This document shows positions 23,341 to 35,374 of a DNA stretch of 64,000 nucleotides, piece by piece (within the stretch, counting starts at the first letter, position 1; the number at the start of each line of letters is the position of its first letter). The stretch spans positions 248,721,436-248,785,435 of the forward strand of contig OZ005648.1 of the NCBI GenBank assembly GCA_963930645.1, read 5' to 3'. The DNA comes from Salticus scenicus (Eukaryota > Arthropoda > Arachnida > Araneae > Salticidae). The notes below the pieces were generated by a model. It was not told where the DNA came from. It was given only the letters and a program-made list of their open reading frames with translations, and ran no database searches. The position numbers and the translations under genes are program-made.

Positions 23341-24752
23341 CACTGGTTCTCATAATTATAAGGACACCCGTTTTTCTATATTAACTAAGCACTGAACACT
23401 ATTATTTAAACAAATGTATTTTTTATTAATTTGAATTTCATTAATAGACTATATTTAAAAAGTTTTATCGTTTTTCTATCTTAAAAAACTTTAAATACGG
23501 TCAAAAAGATGATTTTTCAGGTGTTCACAATTATAAGGACAGCTCGAATCTTAGTAATGTTTTTTCAGTTATTCTTTAAATTAATATTTTATGGAGTCTC
23601 TTTTTAGGGTGAAACAGTCAAACATTCTCTCTGGTATATATACATTTTTTATATATATATATATACATATATTCAGTTTCAATACCATTTCATACAGCAT
23701 AGATGATATTCTGAATGCATTTAAACTATTCAAAATTGCTTTCCACATCCATGCACTTTTCTAATATGATAAGTTACGGTTTTTTCAACTTTTAGGCTAC
23801 GGGAAAGGCAATAATACAGAATTTTCTTTCTTCAAACTATTTCTTATTGCTCTAGAAGTAGAGCAAAAAAGTAAGTCTTGTTGAAAAAAAAATATTACCC
23901 GCCACCACACACCCCATCCCTCTCTAAAATCTAACAAAAATCTGAGAATTCCACGTTTAAAATTTGCGAATATTCTCTCGATGTTCAAAATAATAGAAAA
24001 AATTACTAAATTCATTCTGCCTTCAGTAGAAACAGCTCCCCAGAGCGCCATAGATCCACCTTTAAAATGCCCGATTCATATCTGGCTTATCTGCTCTGTC
24101 TTTCGGTATCTTCAGATCGTGCCAGTAACTGTTAAAACCATTTGGTTAATCGATGATAAAATGTTTTTCATCCGAAAATGCAACATTTTACCATTTCATA
24201 TTGTTTTTATTCAACTTTAACACAGACGTTCCTTCCTCTAGTAAATGTTTATTTATTATTACAGGTTTTTTATTCTGTTTAACATATTATTAATTATTTT
24301 AAACATGCATAAATGTGAACCCCAACCTTTCGTTAAAAATTACGAGCAAATTCAGCTGCAGTCATTACGAGTAGAACAGTAAGAGGAATTATGAGACGTC
24401 GATCTCTGTAAAACAACTCTGATTTTGTATCAGATTTCTCTCCTATCGAACCAGCAGTTCAACGTTTGATCACATTTCCTTCAGCAATTTTAGATCTTCG
24501 AATTTCATTAGAAATTTGGCGAATTGAAATTATCCTTCCACTTAAAACACACATTTATCATGCTTCACTACATAAACGTTCTTTTTTTGGAGGAATTATC
24601 AGTAATGTCCGTCCAAGAAAAATTGACGGGTTATATATGAATTAATCTAGCCCAGTAGTTAACAAATTCGCACGTCAACTGCAATTTATCCGCTAGTAAG
24701 TTAAATAAAACGAAAAAATCTTGATTGTCCCTATAATTATGAACATCTAAAA
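23341..24752 (-). mobile_element. Degenerate Tc1-like element
   Basis: The left end is TA followed by CACTGGTTCTCATAATTATA and AGGACACC. The right end near 24727-24750 carries the inverted TCCCTATAATTATGAAC. A subterminal repeat CACAATTATAAGGACAGC occurs at 23524. The internal transposase remnant is on the minus strand. Length of about 1.4 kb is shorter than the intact size of the family, so deletions are likely. Confidence 0.8.
23800..24600 (-). pseudogene. Tc1-like transposase pseudogene
   Basis: On the minus strand the helix-turn-helix region is seen as RQISNEIRRSKIA (near 24484-24522). The first catalytic Asp lies in AFSDEKHF (near 24170), followed by YWHDLK and SMALWGAVSTEGRM. The second Asp lies in FFQQD near 23876. 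Several stops and frameshifts separate these blocks, and the region with the third acidic residue was not recovered. The product would be a DD34-type recombinase acting at TA sites, but this copy is dead. Confidence 0.8.
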
Positions 24753-24759
24753 ACGTGGA

Positions 24760-25279
24760 GAAAAAAAAATATTTTGCATTATTTTTTATTAATTTTATTT
24801 CATATTAAAAAATTATAGCAGTTTTGTCTTTTAGAATACTAGATATATTAAGTGCACTTGGTATAATCTTGTTCACAATTATTTTTACATTAGTTATTTC
24901 AAAACATAAAGTGTCTTACAAATATGAGGAGGAGAGTATATTCTTAAATTATTTGTTTAATTCTTTTGTTTTGGTTTCGTGTCCTTCTAACGTAAAGGCA
25001 ACATTAATATTATTTAAATAGCAACTAACTTTCTAGGAATAATATTAAGGTAAGTGTGAAGTTAAATTAAATTAAATTAAAATATCAATTAGTACAAATT
25101 ATTGTACTTTGTTTCAAAAATCAAAAAGTAAAATTAATTGTTTCAATAATTAACAAAAAGTCTTCACAGATATTTTAATCTGAAGAAATTTTATTCTTAT
25201 TGGTCTATGTGGTTTCAGGGGTCTTAAATCTTCTGTTGCTCAGCTTTTACTATGCGTTTAAAAAAAGTATTTATATATA
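24760..25279. other. AT-rich DNA, no recognised feature
   Basis: It holds AAATT-type simple sequence near 25060-25085 and an open frame of 65 codons without recognisable features. Confidence 0.5.
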
Positions 25280-25281
25280 TA

Positions 25282-25494
25282 CAGTCGGTAACAAAAGTGT
25301 CCGAACACTAGCGATAATTTCTATGTAAAAAAAGTACACTTCATACGGTTTTCTTAAATAAATCCTTACCGAATCATGGTCTTACACTGAATAAGAACAG
25401 GATTCGACAAGGATTTATTTAACAAAACCGTATGAAGTGTACTTTTTTTACATAGGAATTTGTGCTAGTGTTCGGACACTTTTGTTACCGACTG
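25282..25494. mobile_element. Fold-back Tc1/mariner MITE with TA target site
   Basis: The ends start CAGTCGGTAACAAAAGTGTC on both strands, and the arms of about 95 bp are near-perfect inverted repeats. TA lies on each side (25280-25281 and 25495-25496), within an (AT)n tract. The loop of about 25 bp is at the centre (near 25388). It has no coding capacity. Confidence 0.92.
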
Positions 25495-25663
25495 TATATA
25501 TATATATATATATATATACGTGTGTGTACGTGCGTGTGCATGTGTATGTATATTAATATATAAACACATACATATATATAATTATTCAGATATAAGAAAC
25601 CAATCAAATGAACAGAGCCCAAATTCACATGTTGACAATAATTCTTATAAATATATATATATA

Positions 25664-26230
25664 CAGGGTGGTTATAATTAAACTTCCTCTATAAACAGCA
25701 TCTAAGAACGCAAATGGGTAAACGGAATGCAACGAAATTTGGTATATAGACTATACACGAGATGCGCTCACGAAATTTCGAAAAAAAAAAATTAGTTCCA
25801 AAATGTCCACCAGAGGGCGCCTTATCCGATAAAACATTAAATTTAACACAATAAACGAAAAAAAAAAAAACAGAATACAGAAACAATATTAACATATATT
25901 GACTAGTTTCAGATCACCTTGTCATCGAACCACATTAAGTAAATGTAAGGAAAAAATAACAGTACGCTTCTTGAGAGAAACAAAGCAGTTCAGTTTGCAG
26001 AAACAAGAACAGATTAGGACGAAATTGCACAAGAGGAGCAGTTGTTAATCGTGTCCAGGACGATGTAGGTAAAGGTGGTGTCCATGTGACCACCCACCCT
26101 CATTCACCTGCAAAATTTCAAGTCGATGGGCAGTGTGTTCAACAGCAAATCGTAACTGATCAGTTGTGATGCTTCGCACATGAAGCGTTATGAAGTTCTT
26201 TAACGGCCCTCTTCACTGAAAAAAAATTCC
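25664..26230 (-). mobile_element. Truncated mariner/IS630-like element, 3' half
   Basis: The end CAGGGTGGTTATAATTAAAC follows a TA (25662-25663), an end type common among arthropod mariner-like elements. Non-coding sequence with CCAGAGGGCGCC follows, then a minus-strand transposase C-terminus (26076-26205). The opposite terminus was not found, so the copy is truncated. Confidence 0.7.
26076..26205 (-). pseudogene. Transposase C-terminal fragment (mariner/IS630-like)
   Basis: An uninterrupted minus-strand stretch of about 43 codons reads KNFITLHVRSITTDQLRF then AVEHTAHRLEILQVNEGG. The pattern HVRxIT..QLR.AVE.T..RLE....NEGG is typical of the C-terminus of mariner-like transposases that follow a helix-turn-helix domain. 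The catalytic core is absent. The same family is represented by 35862-35987. Confidence 0.75.
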
Positions 26231-26299
26231 AATGCCGGCTGAAAGCAGATAAAAAGTGTCCCACGTGGTTTTGACAGGAGGTGGAGAAGATTGACAGAT

Positions 26300-26662
26300 T
26301 CACTGACGAATCATTGACTTTTTGGAAGAATAAATCAAAAATCAGCCACGTCCATCTTGCGGTTTCGTCGAAGTTTTGTTTTGTTTTGATTCTTTCTTTC
26401 TTTTTTTATTTTTGTGTTTCTTTTTTTATTTTATTTTATTTATTTTTTCCCATTTTCACATGACATCAAATAACTTTCCTCATTTATTCTAATCTATTTA
26501 TATGTATTTTAATAGAGTAACTCGATCCGACCAAGTACTTTATACTATTTTCAGCCCGGTTCATGCTTTCTTTAGTTATACCGGCGAATTACGTAACAGT
26601 GAAATTTAAAATATATATAAATATATACTTTATAATTATACTTGAAGTCTGATATAATTAAT
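26300..26662. other. T-rich intergenic DNA
   Basis: TTTTATTTTATT-type simple sequence lies near 26395-26455. No gene or repeat boundary is recognised. Confidence 0.5.
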
Positions 26663-27070
26663 TTAACTAAACTAGTATGTTGTGGCCACCACATGACTTT
26701 CTTCTATATTTTCCTATACAAATTCCCTCAGTAAAAATAATTTATTAAAATTATTATAAAAAAAAAATTGTCTTCCATGATAATGCAGACGATTTCCATA
26801 TTAGAAAAGTAGTTCCATTTATTCTCAATAAATAAATAAATAAAAAATAATAATAATAATAAAAAATTACGATTTTTTTTTTTTTTTTTTCAAACGTTTT
26901 TTTTTCGTTAAAAGTAACAACAACAACAACAAAAAAAAAAGAAAAAAAAAAAAAAAAAACGATAACTTTGTTTTAAATTATCATAGATCTACAATTTAAC
27001 CATTCGTTTTAAAGGAGATCTTTCGAAAGATACCCATCTTGAAAATGTATCCCTTCCGGGGGGGGGGGGA
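26663..27070 (+). mobile_element. HINE-like repeat, 5' portion (CTTTCTTCTATA lineage)
   Basis: It starts TAGTATGTTGTGGCCACCAC, a short hairpin, followed by ATGACTTTCTTCTATATTTT. It continues to a block with CATTCGTTTTAAAGG (near 27002) shared with the 33588 and 48737 copies, and a G-run at 27059-27069. It then meets the next copy head-on. A/T simple sequence fills 26830-26960. Confidence 0.75.
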
Positions 27071-27634
27071 CTTTCTTCTATATGTAATATAGAGAAAGTA
27101 TTGGATTCGTGAAAATTTTCGAACTCCGGTTTTCGATGGATTTGCACGTTTTGGGATGTGCTGAACATGATTTGATAGTTTTTAGAAAATGTTTGTCTCT
27201 CGCTCTGTGTGTGTGTGTGTGTGTGTCACGAATTTTTGGAGGCTGTATCTCACGAACCAATGAACGAAATTTAACCAAACTTGGTATTTAGTTGGACCCT
27301 GACATAAACTGGTGCTGATTAGATTTAGGGATCAATCGCCCAATAGGTGGCGCTGTGATAGCATTTTTTCTAAATTTTTAACATGGCAGTATAGGACAAA
27401 ATTTCGTATAAATGTACATAATGAGAGTTATTTTTAACTTTTGATTGTAAAACTAATATGAATTATTGATAAAAGTAGTTGTTAAGTAGGGAAAAAAATT
27501 GTGCATGTGGGGGCGTCGCCCTCCCCCGGGCGGAGTAAATTTTCAAGATGGGTATCTTTCGGAAGGTCTCGTCAGTACCTTTAAAACGAATGGTTGAACT
27601 ATAGATCTGTAATAATGTGAAACAAAGTTATTGA

Positions 27635-27668
<34 letters not shown>

Positions 27669-27805
27669 ATAAAAAAAAACTTTGAAAAAAAAAATCGTAA
27701 TTATTATTATTATTATTATTATTATTATTTTTTTTTTTTTTTTTGAGAATAAAATAGACTTTTTTTTTTTTGGATATTTACTGTTATACTACTTTTCTGA
27801 TATGG
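27071..27805 (-). mobile_element. HINE-like repeat, reverse copy with intact 3' hairpin
   Basis: The 3' hairpin ACTTTCTTCTATATG...ATATAGAGAAAGT lies at 27070-27098. The core follows on the minus strand as CATCCCAAAACGTGCAAATC, then a (CACA)n tract (27205-27227), a GGTGGCGCTGTGATAG word and the shared CATTCG(TTTTAAAGG) block near 27580. With 26663-27070 it forms an inverted pair. Confidence 0.8.
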
Positions 27806-27949
27806 GGGGAGGGGGGGCAAAACGTAATTTCACAAAATCCTATATATCTCAAACAAAAAAAAAAAAAAATAGATATACGTGAAATTTTTGCTCTAAAATA
27901 TAGCTAATGCAACTATCTAAAAACCAATTTCTGCAATTTTAGAAATTCA

Positions 27950-29330
27950 GCCCCCAGGTGGGGCAGCAAGGGGGGGGGGGGGCTATGGAGCAAAAACAAA
28001 TAGAAGTACAGTTAGGCCGTTCAAAATTGGTACAAATAGGTTTTAAAGGCCTGCAAGTCGAATTGGGATATTTTCGATTGTATAAAATTATTAGGAGGGG
28101 CAAGAAGCGGGGAGGGGAGGGGGGGGGCAAAAAAAATAAAAATAGTGTCAGGTCGTTCAAAATTGGTAAGTAGAGATTTTCGATACTTACAAATCGATTG
28201 CGGATGTTTTTGAATTTGTAAAATTATTAGGAGGGCGGGTAGGGGGGGTGGGGCGGTAAGGGGGACTATGGGGCAAAAACAAATAGAAATACAGTTAGGC
28301 CGTTCAAAATTGGTACAGATAGGTTTAAGAGGCCTGCAAGTCGAATGGGGATATTTTCGATTGTGTAAAGATATTAGGAGGGGCAAGAAGGGGGGAGGGT
28401 AGGCGGGGAGGGGGGCAAAAAAATAAAAATAGTGTCAGATCGTTCAAAATTGGTACGTAGAGGTTTTCGATACTTACAAATCGATTGCGGATATTTTTGA
28501 ATTTGTAAAATTATTAGAAGGGGCGGGTAGGGGTGGGGTGTTAAGGGGGGGCTATGGGGCAAAAACAAATAGAAATATAGTTAGACCGTTCAAAATTGGT
28601 ACAGATAGGTTTAAGAGGCCTGCAAGTCGAATGGGGATAATTTCGATTGTGTAAAGTTATTAGGAGGGGCAAGAAGGGGGAGGGGAGGGGGGGGTGCAAA
28701 AAAATAAAAATAGTATCAGGTCGTTCAAAATTGGTACGTAGAGGTTTTCGATACTTACAAATCGATTGCGGATATTTTTGAATTTGTAAAATTATTAGGA
28801 GGGGCGAGTAGGGGGTGGGGCGGTAAGGGGGGGCTATGGGGCAAAAACAAATAGAAATACAGTTAGGCCATTCAAAATATATACAGATAGGTTTAAGAGG
28901 CCTGCAAGTCAAATAGAGATATTTTCGATTGTGTAAAGTTATTAGGAGGGTCAATAAGGAGGGGAGGGGGGCAAAAAAATAAAAATAGTGTCAGATCGTT
29001 CAAAATTGGTACATTGAGGTTTTCGATACTTACAAATCAATTGCGGATATTTTCGAATTTGTAAAATTATTAGCAGGGGCGGTAAGGGGGTGGGGGGTGT
29101 AAAGGGGGGGGGGCTATGGGCAAAAACAAATAGAAATACAGTTAGGCCATTCAAAATTGGTACAGATAGGTTTTAGAGGCCTGCAAATCGAATGGGGATA
29201 CTTTCGAAAGTGTAAAGTTATTAGGAGGGCCGGGAGGTGGGGAGGGAGGGGGGGGTCAAAAAAATAAAAATAGAGTTAGATCGTTCAAAATTGGTATATA
29301 GATTTTTTCGATACCTACAAATCCTACAAA
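27950..29330. repeat. Higher-order minisatellite, ~283-bp dimers of ~141-bp monomers
   Basis: Nearly five copies start at CTATGG words at 27983, 28266, 28552, 28834 and 29114 (spacings 283, 286, 282 and 280 bp). Each copy is two related halves of about 141 bp sharing GTTCAAAATTGGTAC, ATTTGTAAAATTATTAGGAG and a G-rich tail. The halves differ consistently (AGGCCTGCAAGTCGAATGGG versus GATACTTACAAATCGATTGC). Each monomer ends in 20-40 bp of G-runs on the plus strand. The minus-strand open frames here (Pro-rich, up to 137 codons) shift frame from copy to copy and are not genes. A HINE-like 3' module follows at 29690-29905, suggesting this is the internal array of such an element. Confidence 0.92.
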
Positions 29331-29337
29331 ATTAATT

Positions 29338-30755
29338 GTTGGCCAGAAAACAGCAATTATGTGTAAAAGGATATTTAAAAGAGGGTCAATATGGCAAGTT
29401 TGAAAAAAAAAAACATACAGCTGTTTTGACAGGAAAGCATTTGCAGGACCTGAAATTCAGCTATTTGTACAGGGCGCCTATAAATTTTCCTGAACTAACC
29501 AACTATATCCTTCGAAAGGATATATAATAGAGTGTTTATACAGCAATTTTAAAGAAAATCGTTTGAGCCGTTTTTGAGATATGGACTTATGGCCTCACTT
29601 CCGGTTTCAGATGTCCCATTTTTGGTTTTCCAATTTTCACCAAAATTTGAAAAGTTTATCTGTACACAGAACAGTTTCAATTCTAAAGTTTCGTAGTTCT
29701 GTCTTTATTAGTTTCCGACATATAATAGCTAGAATATTTTCCACATACATACATACACACAGAGACCAATTGCTAAAAACCACTTTTCTGAACTCAGGAG
29801 ACCTTAAAACATGTAAATCAGGTGAAATCTCGATATCGAATTTTTGGACCAAATACAATACTTCCATTACCTATGGTAGTCGGGTAATGGAAGTAAAAAT
29901 AAATCAAATACAAGACTCTTAGTGTCTTGAAACTTGCCAGTTTTGATCAACTTTACAAGTAGCAGCCACATATCAATTTCAAAATACCAAATTTGAATTT
30001 CCTGAAGTTATTTAAGTTATGTTGATACAGGGTTGTTCGGTTTTTTTCCATAATCGAAAAAACCTGGTTAAAACCGTCCCAGATAAAATACCATTTCGTC
30101 CACTTTTATTCACTATTAATTATTTGCGAGTAGTAAATTAAAAGTTATCTTTATTCTTTCAATTTATATATAAAAAAAAAAAAAAAAAATCCTTCCATTA
30201 CCCTACTACAGTATGTAATGGAAGTATTTGTATTCGGTCTGAAAATTCGATATCGGGATTTCACCTGATTTACACGTTTTAAGGTCCTCTGAGTCCAAAA
30301 AAGTGGTTTTTGGCAATTGGTCAGTGTGTGTATGGGGGGGGGGGGCGGAGAGGATCTTCTGGCTATTATGTATCGGAAACTAATAAAGATAGAACTACGA
30401 AACTTTAGAATTGAAACAAGTCTGGTGTACAAATGAATTTTCCATATTTTGGAGAAAATTGAAAAACCGGAAGTGGGACATCAGAAACCGTAAGTGGGAC
30501 CGTAAGTCCGTATCTCAAAAACGGCTCTAACGATTTTCTTCAAATTTGTTACATAAACACTCTATTAGATGTCCTTTCGAATGATATAGCTGGTTAGTTC
30601 AGAAAAATTGACAGGCGGTCTGTATAAATAGCTCAATTTCAGGTCTCGGAAGTGCGTTCCTTTAAAACCAGCTGTACGGATTTTTTTTCAAACTCGCCAT
30701 ATTAACTCACTTTTAAATATGCTTTTGTATGTAATTATTGTTTTCCTGTCAATGA
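29338..30755. repeat. Large inverted repeat of HINE-like 3' modules
   Basis: Arms of about 560 bp at 29338-29900 and 30193-30755 are inverted copies separated by about 290 bp. The left arm carries the core GACCTTAAAACATGTAAATC and a hairpin CTTCCATTACC...GGTAATGGAAG (29858-29899). The right arm opens with the matching CTTCCATTACCC...GTAATGGAAG. Both carry CGGTTTTTGAGATA/TCTCAAAAACGG words. It has no coding capacity. Confidence 0.85.
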
Positions 30756-31165
30756 TTGAGTTTTGGTAAAATTTGGTATCTCAAAAACGGCTTTAACGAT
30801 TTTCTTGAAAATTGTTATATAAATCCATTTCTTTCTTATGTATCACGTAATTATTAGAGGAAAATTAACTGCTACCCTGTTTAGGTAGGTCAGAAGTTTA
30901 GGTAGATCTCGAAAATTGGTGTTTCAAAAAAATAACTCTACTACATATATATATATATATATATATATTACCTCGCTTTATGTACGCTTCGTTTTATATG
31001 TCTTTACATGTGTATAAAGTTTATCTTACCAGAAAAATGTTAGGTTTCTACTTCTTTAGGTCACTTTTATATCTTGTGATCACATTATCTCCAAATAATG
31101 CATATAATATGTGTAATAGTTTGTAATGGAAGTCGTGTGGTTGTTTCACACCAGATATTTTATTA
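30190..31165 (-). mobile_element. HINE-like repeat, complete, ACTTCCATTAC lineage
   Basis: On the minus strand the 5' end is CTGGTGTGAAACAACCACAC, then GACTTCCATTACAAAC. The 3' end is the hairpin CTTCCATTAC...GTAATGGAAG near 30191-30224. The 5' arm CTTCCATTAC is thus reproduced in the 3' hairpin. The core is seen as GGACCTTAAAACGTGTAAAT, next to an ACACTGACC tract. An (AT)n stretch lies at 30942-30968. Confidence 0.85.
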
Positions 31166-31427
31166 ATATGTTTGTATAATCAATTTTAATTTTTCAAAAA
31201 ATACATGGAATAAGCAAAATTTACAATATTTAATAAATGAAATATTTGTATTTTTCTAAGGGTGGATGTAAAGGTATATTTTATATCTTGAATTTCAATC
31301 CTCCACCTTTTCCCTCCATTGTTTACAACTGCATTGTCATTTCCTCTCTCATAGACACATATACCTTTTAAAAATTAGTTATTAAGCATGATGAAATTAA
31401 ATGATTCACATACCTTTCATGCAGTTT

Positions 31428-31620
31428 TTTGCTTTCCGAAAATACATACGTAAGGAAATCATTGTAATCGTGACAAAATTCTGGCTTTGCGATGTTGGCG
31501 TATCTACATGTTTTGAGGTCCCATGAGTTCATTTTTACTATTTTCATGATGATGATGATGATGATGATGTATGTGTATGTATGTCAGTGATCACAATATC
31601 ATCCAAATGCTTTTTTTCGA
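31428..31620 (-). mobile_element. HINE-like repeat, 3' module (TTTCCG lineage)
   Basis: The minus-strand 3' end is a hairpin TTTCCTTAC...CGGAAAGC (31428-31460). The core is GGGACCTCAAAACATGTAG, and a (CAT)n microsatellite lies at 31544-31570. It matches the 18655 fragment. Confidence 0.7.
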
Positions 31621-31639
31621 AGGGTAGGCAAAAAAACAG

Positions 31640-33165
31640 GTTTTTTTTTAGGGAAAAAAAAAACTTTTTAGGATGATTTTTTTTTAAATCGTCCTATTGC
31701 AACCACTTCGTTTATCTATATATTTATCTGTCTATTTATAATGAAATTTTTCATCACGATAACTCCCGAAATAATACTCCAAATCGAACCAAATTTGCAT
31801 TGCTAACTGATCTTATAAATATCTTGGATGAGTAGGGTAACCAAGTTGCTCTGACATTTTGTTTTCAAGTGACGGCCACTTGAAAATTTCAAACCCACAT
31901 TGTGAAAAGTGTATTTAAAGCCAGATTTGTTTGTATTTTAATGTAAATATACATAACATAAGGGTCTCGATGAACTTTATTAATGAACTTTTTACAAGCA
32001 TAACTTTTTAAATTTTGATTCAATTCGAACCAAAGTTGGACAGTGATCTTATCATATGGATGAGGTCACTGGGCAACTTATTCCAACATCTTATTTTCAA
32101 GTTGCAGCCACTTGAAATCACACTGTCAAAAAAAAATGTGTTTTGAAAATGTCTTAAAGAAGACCCATGGCTGTTTTCAACATCTTTTTTCCATTTTTGT
32201 TAAAATTTTACTAAAAATCTGGAATTTGAACAATTTTCCGCCAAAAGTTGATTTCCCTCTTCCTTTCCCTTAAAAATCGAAATTTCCTAAATCGCAATGT
32301 TTTATTTATTCCAATAAGTCCCATTACTTTAGGTGTCGGATAGATACATATAATCCGAGCACCGAAATTCGTGACCGCAGCTTCCATTGATTTCTCAGGA
32401 AAAATTTAGCGCTAAAAGGGTTGTCTCGATTTTGACCCTTCGTAACCCCCTCCTCACAAAAACATCGGAAATTAGGGGGAAAAAAAATGTGTTTTTGGAA
32501 ATTTTCTAAGGAAGTCTCGTAGCTTTTTTTAACATCTTTGTTCCATTTTTTTGTAGAGTTCTTTAAAAAATTCGAAAATTGCGAAATTTCTCGCCACCGG
32601 AATTTACGAACAAAATTTAAATAAAAGAAATTTTAAATTTTCAGGTTAAAAAAAAAGGGCCTTTTCTAATATGTTATAAACGTAAATTTTTGCTAAAAAA
32701 TTTACGGGATGAGTTTTTGCACTTGAGAATTAAAATTAGGTGTTCCATCAGCGGGAACACTGCGGCTGAAAGGGTTAATAATCGAAAATTTCTAAATTGC
32801 AGATAACGTTTTATTTATACTCATGTCTATTCTTTATATGTTCAATTTCTTTACAGTGAAGTAATTTGGAGCGGTGTTATGCTTACAAACATGTTTTTAA
32901 CTTTTGTTCTCCCCATCCCGGCGATAACTGGGGAGGGAATTTCGAAAAAGTTGGCAGATTTTAGTTGCGTAAAGACCTAAATTTCTGCCAAGCGCCGTTG
33001 AATTCCATCCAGCCATTCTCACGTGATACCTGGACAATAATAGCGTTACAGACATACAGACACGATGACAAACACACAGTCAAAATTTTCTGAAGTAATT
33101 TTCGAATTTTATGGTGTGTGGAAAGTGAAGATATCGCTTTTTTTTTTTTTTTTTTCCTGATAAAT
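31640..33165. repeat. Non-coding repetitive segment with duplicated modules
   Basis: Two modules near 31790-31895 and 32020-32115 share AATCGAACCAAATTTG-like, GGATGAG, TTTTCAAGTGACGGCCACTT-like words. Two more near 32137-32240 and 32480-32590 share GTGTTTT(T)G(G)AAAAT and AACATCTTTTTTCCATTTTT. A GAAAGGGTTAA word at 32767 resembles piggyBac-type ends. An ACAGACATACAGACACGATG tract lies near 33045. It is probably old transposon DNA. No gene is seen, and 33166-33587 is plain AT-rich DNA. Confidence 0.5.
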
Positions 33166-33587
33166 TTACAGAGAAAAGTCTGATTTTATTAATATCGATA
33201 CACAGCTTGATATCCAGTTACTGTAATTCTAAAAGAACGCATAGAAACAGCGTTCATGTTCAGGTACCATACTTAAAATTTCAGCTGTGCTTTTATGTTA
33301 GGCGTGAAAATAAGAGCGCAAAATCTTTGAAAATAATAGTGTGATTTCGTCGTTTATAAATAATTTCATAAACACTTGACTCCCATTTCTTGCAAACTTT
33401 AATTAGTTTTAGTTTCTTCAGTTATAAAATCAACTTGCTTATGTCCTTAAAAATATTTGTTTCACCCAATTCCTAGACTTCAATATTAATACAACTTATT
33501 TTGCTCAGGAATGTAAATTAATTCTTCATACCTAAGAGTAAATAAAATATTTAGTTTAATTTGAAGTCTTGTTTTTTTTTTTTTTTT

Positions 33588-34175
33588 TTTAACTTTCTCT
33601 TACCCATAAGGTAGAGAAAGTATTGTTTTTGGGTCAAATTTTCGAACTCGTGATTTTGTTATATTTACACGTTTTGAGGTCCCCTGAATACGAAAATCAT
33701 GTTTTTAGCAAATGGTCTGTGTGTCTGTCTGTCATGAGCATATCTCAAAAACAAATTATGGCAGAAAGTTCAAACTTGGTATTCTAAATGTGTATCATAT
33801 AGGGATGCTACTCTAAGCTTTTCGTTAATATCAAGCAAATGGTTCGTGTACAGGGACAATCAAGATAATTCTAATACATTACGTCTATGGGGGAAATTGC
33901 AGGAAAATAGAGTTTAACGTCTATAGACTGCACTAAACCAAATGAAACAAATATATGTATTTTGTAATAGAGACAGTTAACTGGGGAAAAAAATTGTGTA
34001 TGTAGGAGCCTCGCCTCCCCCCCTGGGGGGGAAGTCCCCCCTCGAGGGTAATAAATTTTCATGATGGGTATCTTTCAAAAGAGCTCGCCAATACCTTTAA
34101 AACGAATGGTTGAACCATCGATCTGCGATAATTTAAAACAAAGTTATCGATTTTTTTACTTTTAACGAAAAAAAA

Positions 34176-34212
<37 letters not shown>

Positions 34213-34590
34213 AGAATAAAATGGACTTTTTTGGATATTTGGTGTTATACTACTTCTCTAATATGGAAATCGTCTGCCTTATCATAAAAGACAATTTTTT
34301 TAAATAATAATTTTAATAAATTATTTTTTAATAACCAAATAAAATTCTATATAAATGTAGGTGCATTAATGAAACGGGGGGGTTGAGGGGGGCTACCGCC
34401 CCTCTCACACAGAACTAATTATCATATAAAACTCTTCAGAAGCTTAATATGAATTGTTTAACATAGGTTTACATAACAGTACTCGTTATCTTACCTATTA
34501 ATCTGCAACCTGTATTTATAGTATTAAATTTCAGGGTAAGAGAAAGTCGTGTGAGTGACACACCAGATTATTTTAAATAACTACGTATTT
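33588..34590 (-). mobile_element. HINE-like repeat, complete, ACTTTCTCTTACC lineage
   Basis: The 3' hairpin CTTTCTCTTACCCATAAGG...GAGAAAG lies at 33593-33622. The core is GAGGTCCCCTGAA next to ACACGTTTTGAGG (plus-strand reading) near 33670-33690, then (CAGACAGACACAC)n. The 5' end at 34540-34575 reads, on the minus strand, CTGGTGTGTCACTCACACGA then CTTTCTCTTACCCTG. The C/G-rich word GGGGGGCTACCGCCCC lies near 34387. It is an inverted relative of 41036-42305. Confidence 0.88.
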
Positions 34591-34599
34591 TGAGATTCC

Positions 34600-35078
34600 G
34601 TGAATAATTAAACAAAGTTTTTAACAGTTGTTCTTTGTGAGTCTGTTATCAGTGTAACTTTAAAAACTAAATACCGGCAGGGAACTCAAGCGTTATATTT
34701 TAAAGTTCATATGAAATTCATACTTGAACAGTTTGATCAATATTGATAAGTTTCAACGAGTGATACGGATTAAAGTTGTCAATAAATGTGATTGAAAGTT
34801 ATTGTTGAACATAATTTTAAATTTAATATTAGTCGTGAATTCTATAGAAATGTAGATATTAGTTTCAAATGTGGGTTGAGAAGGGTGGTACTCCCCTCCG
34901 CCCTTCCCACAGAAAATTATTTGTCAAATTAAATTATTCGTAAAGCTAGCTTAAGTTCTTTTTACTATAGAATTTTATACAGTACTTGATATTTTATTCC
35001 TCAATCTGAATTTCTCTTTATAAAATTTAAATGTAGGGTAATAAAAAGTCCTGTGGGTGCCACACCAGATTATATACT
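34600..35078 (-). mobile_element. HINE-like repeat, 5' portion
   Basis: On the minus strand the end at about 35078 reads CTGGTGTGGCACCCACAGGA then CTTTTTATTACCCTAC. The C/G-rich GTGGTACTCCCCTCCGCCC word (34886) and a TTGATCAAACTG-type stretch follow in the order seen in other copies. The 3' half is missing. It abuts the 33588-34590 copy in the same orientation. Confidence 0.75.
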
Positions 35079-35084
35079 TTAAAG

Positions 35085-35343
35085 TAAAATTTATTATTGA
35101 AAATCTGCTTAATTTAGTAAAAAGTTTTATATAACTTGTTTAAAAAAATTTTGTATATTGTCAATCGTGGCATTATCAGTAAAATATCAGATTTATGTAC
35201 AGAGTATTCATATGATATTAGTATTACGCGCAATGAAAAACTATTTAAAATAAAATGTGATCATATCTGTCCTATAAATAAGTCTCTGAACGATTGTCTT
35301 CTAAATTGTTATGTTACTCACATCCGTAATACAGGTGAAATCT

Positions 35344-35374
<31 letters not shown>

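Noticed and set aside
28021..29154. Long minus-strand open frames of 64-137 codons, rich in Pro and Cys
   Set aside because: They lie entirely in the 141-bp minisatellite. The unit is not a fixed multiple of three and the frame changes between copies. Openness is a by-product of C-rich tracts.
27961..29330. CRISPR-like array
   Set aside because: The repeats are 141 bp long and contiguous without spacers, in a eukaryotic genome.
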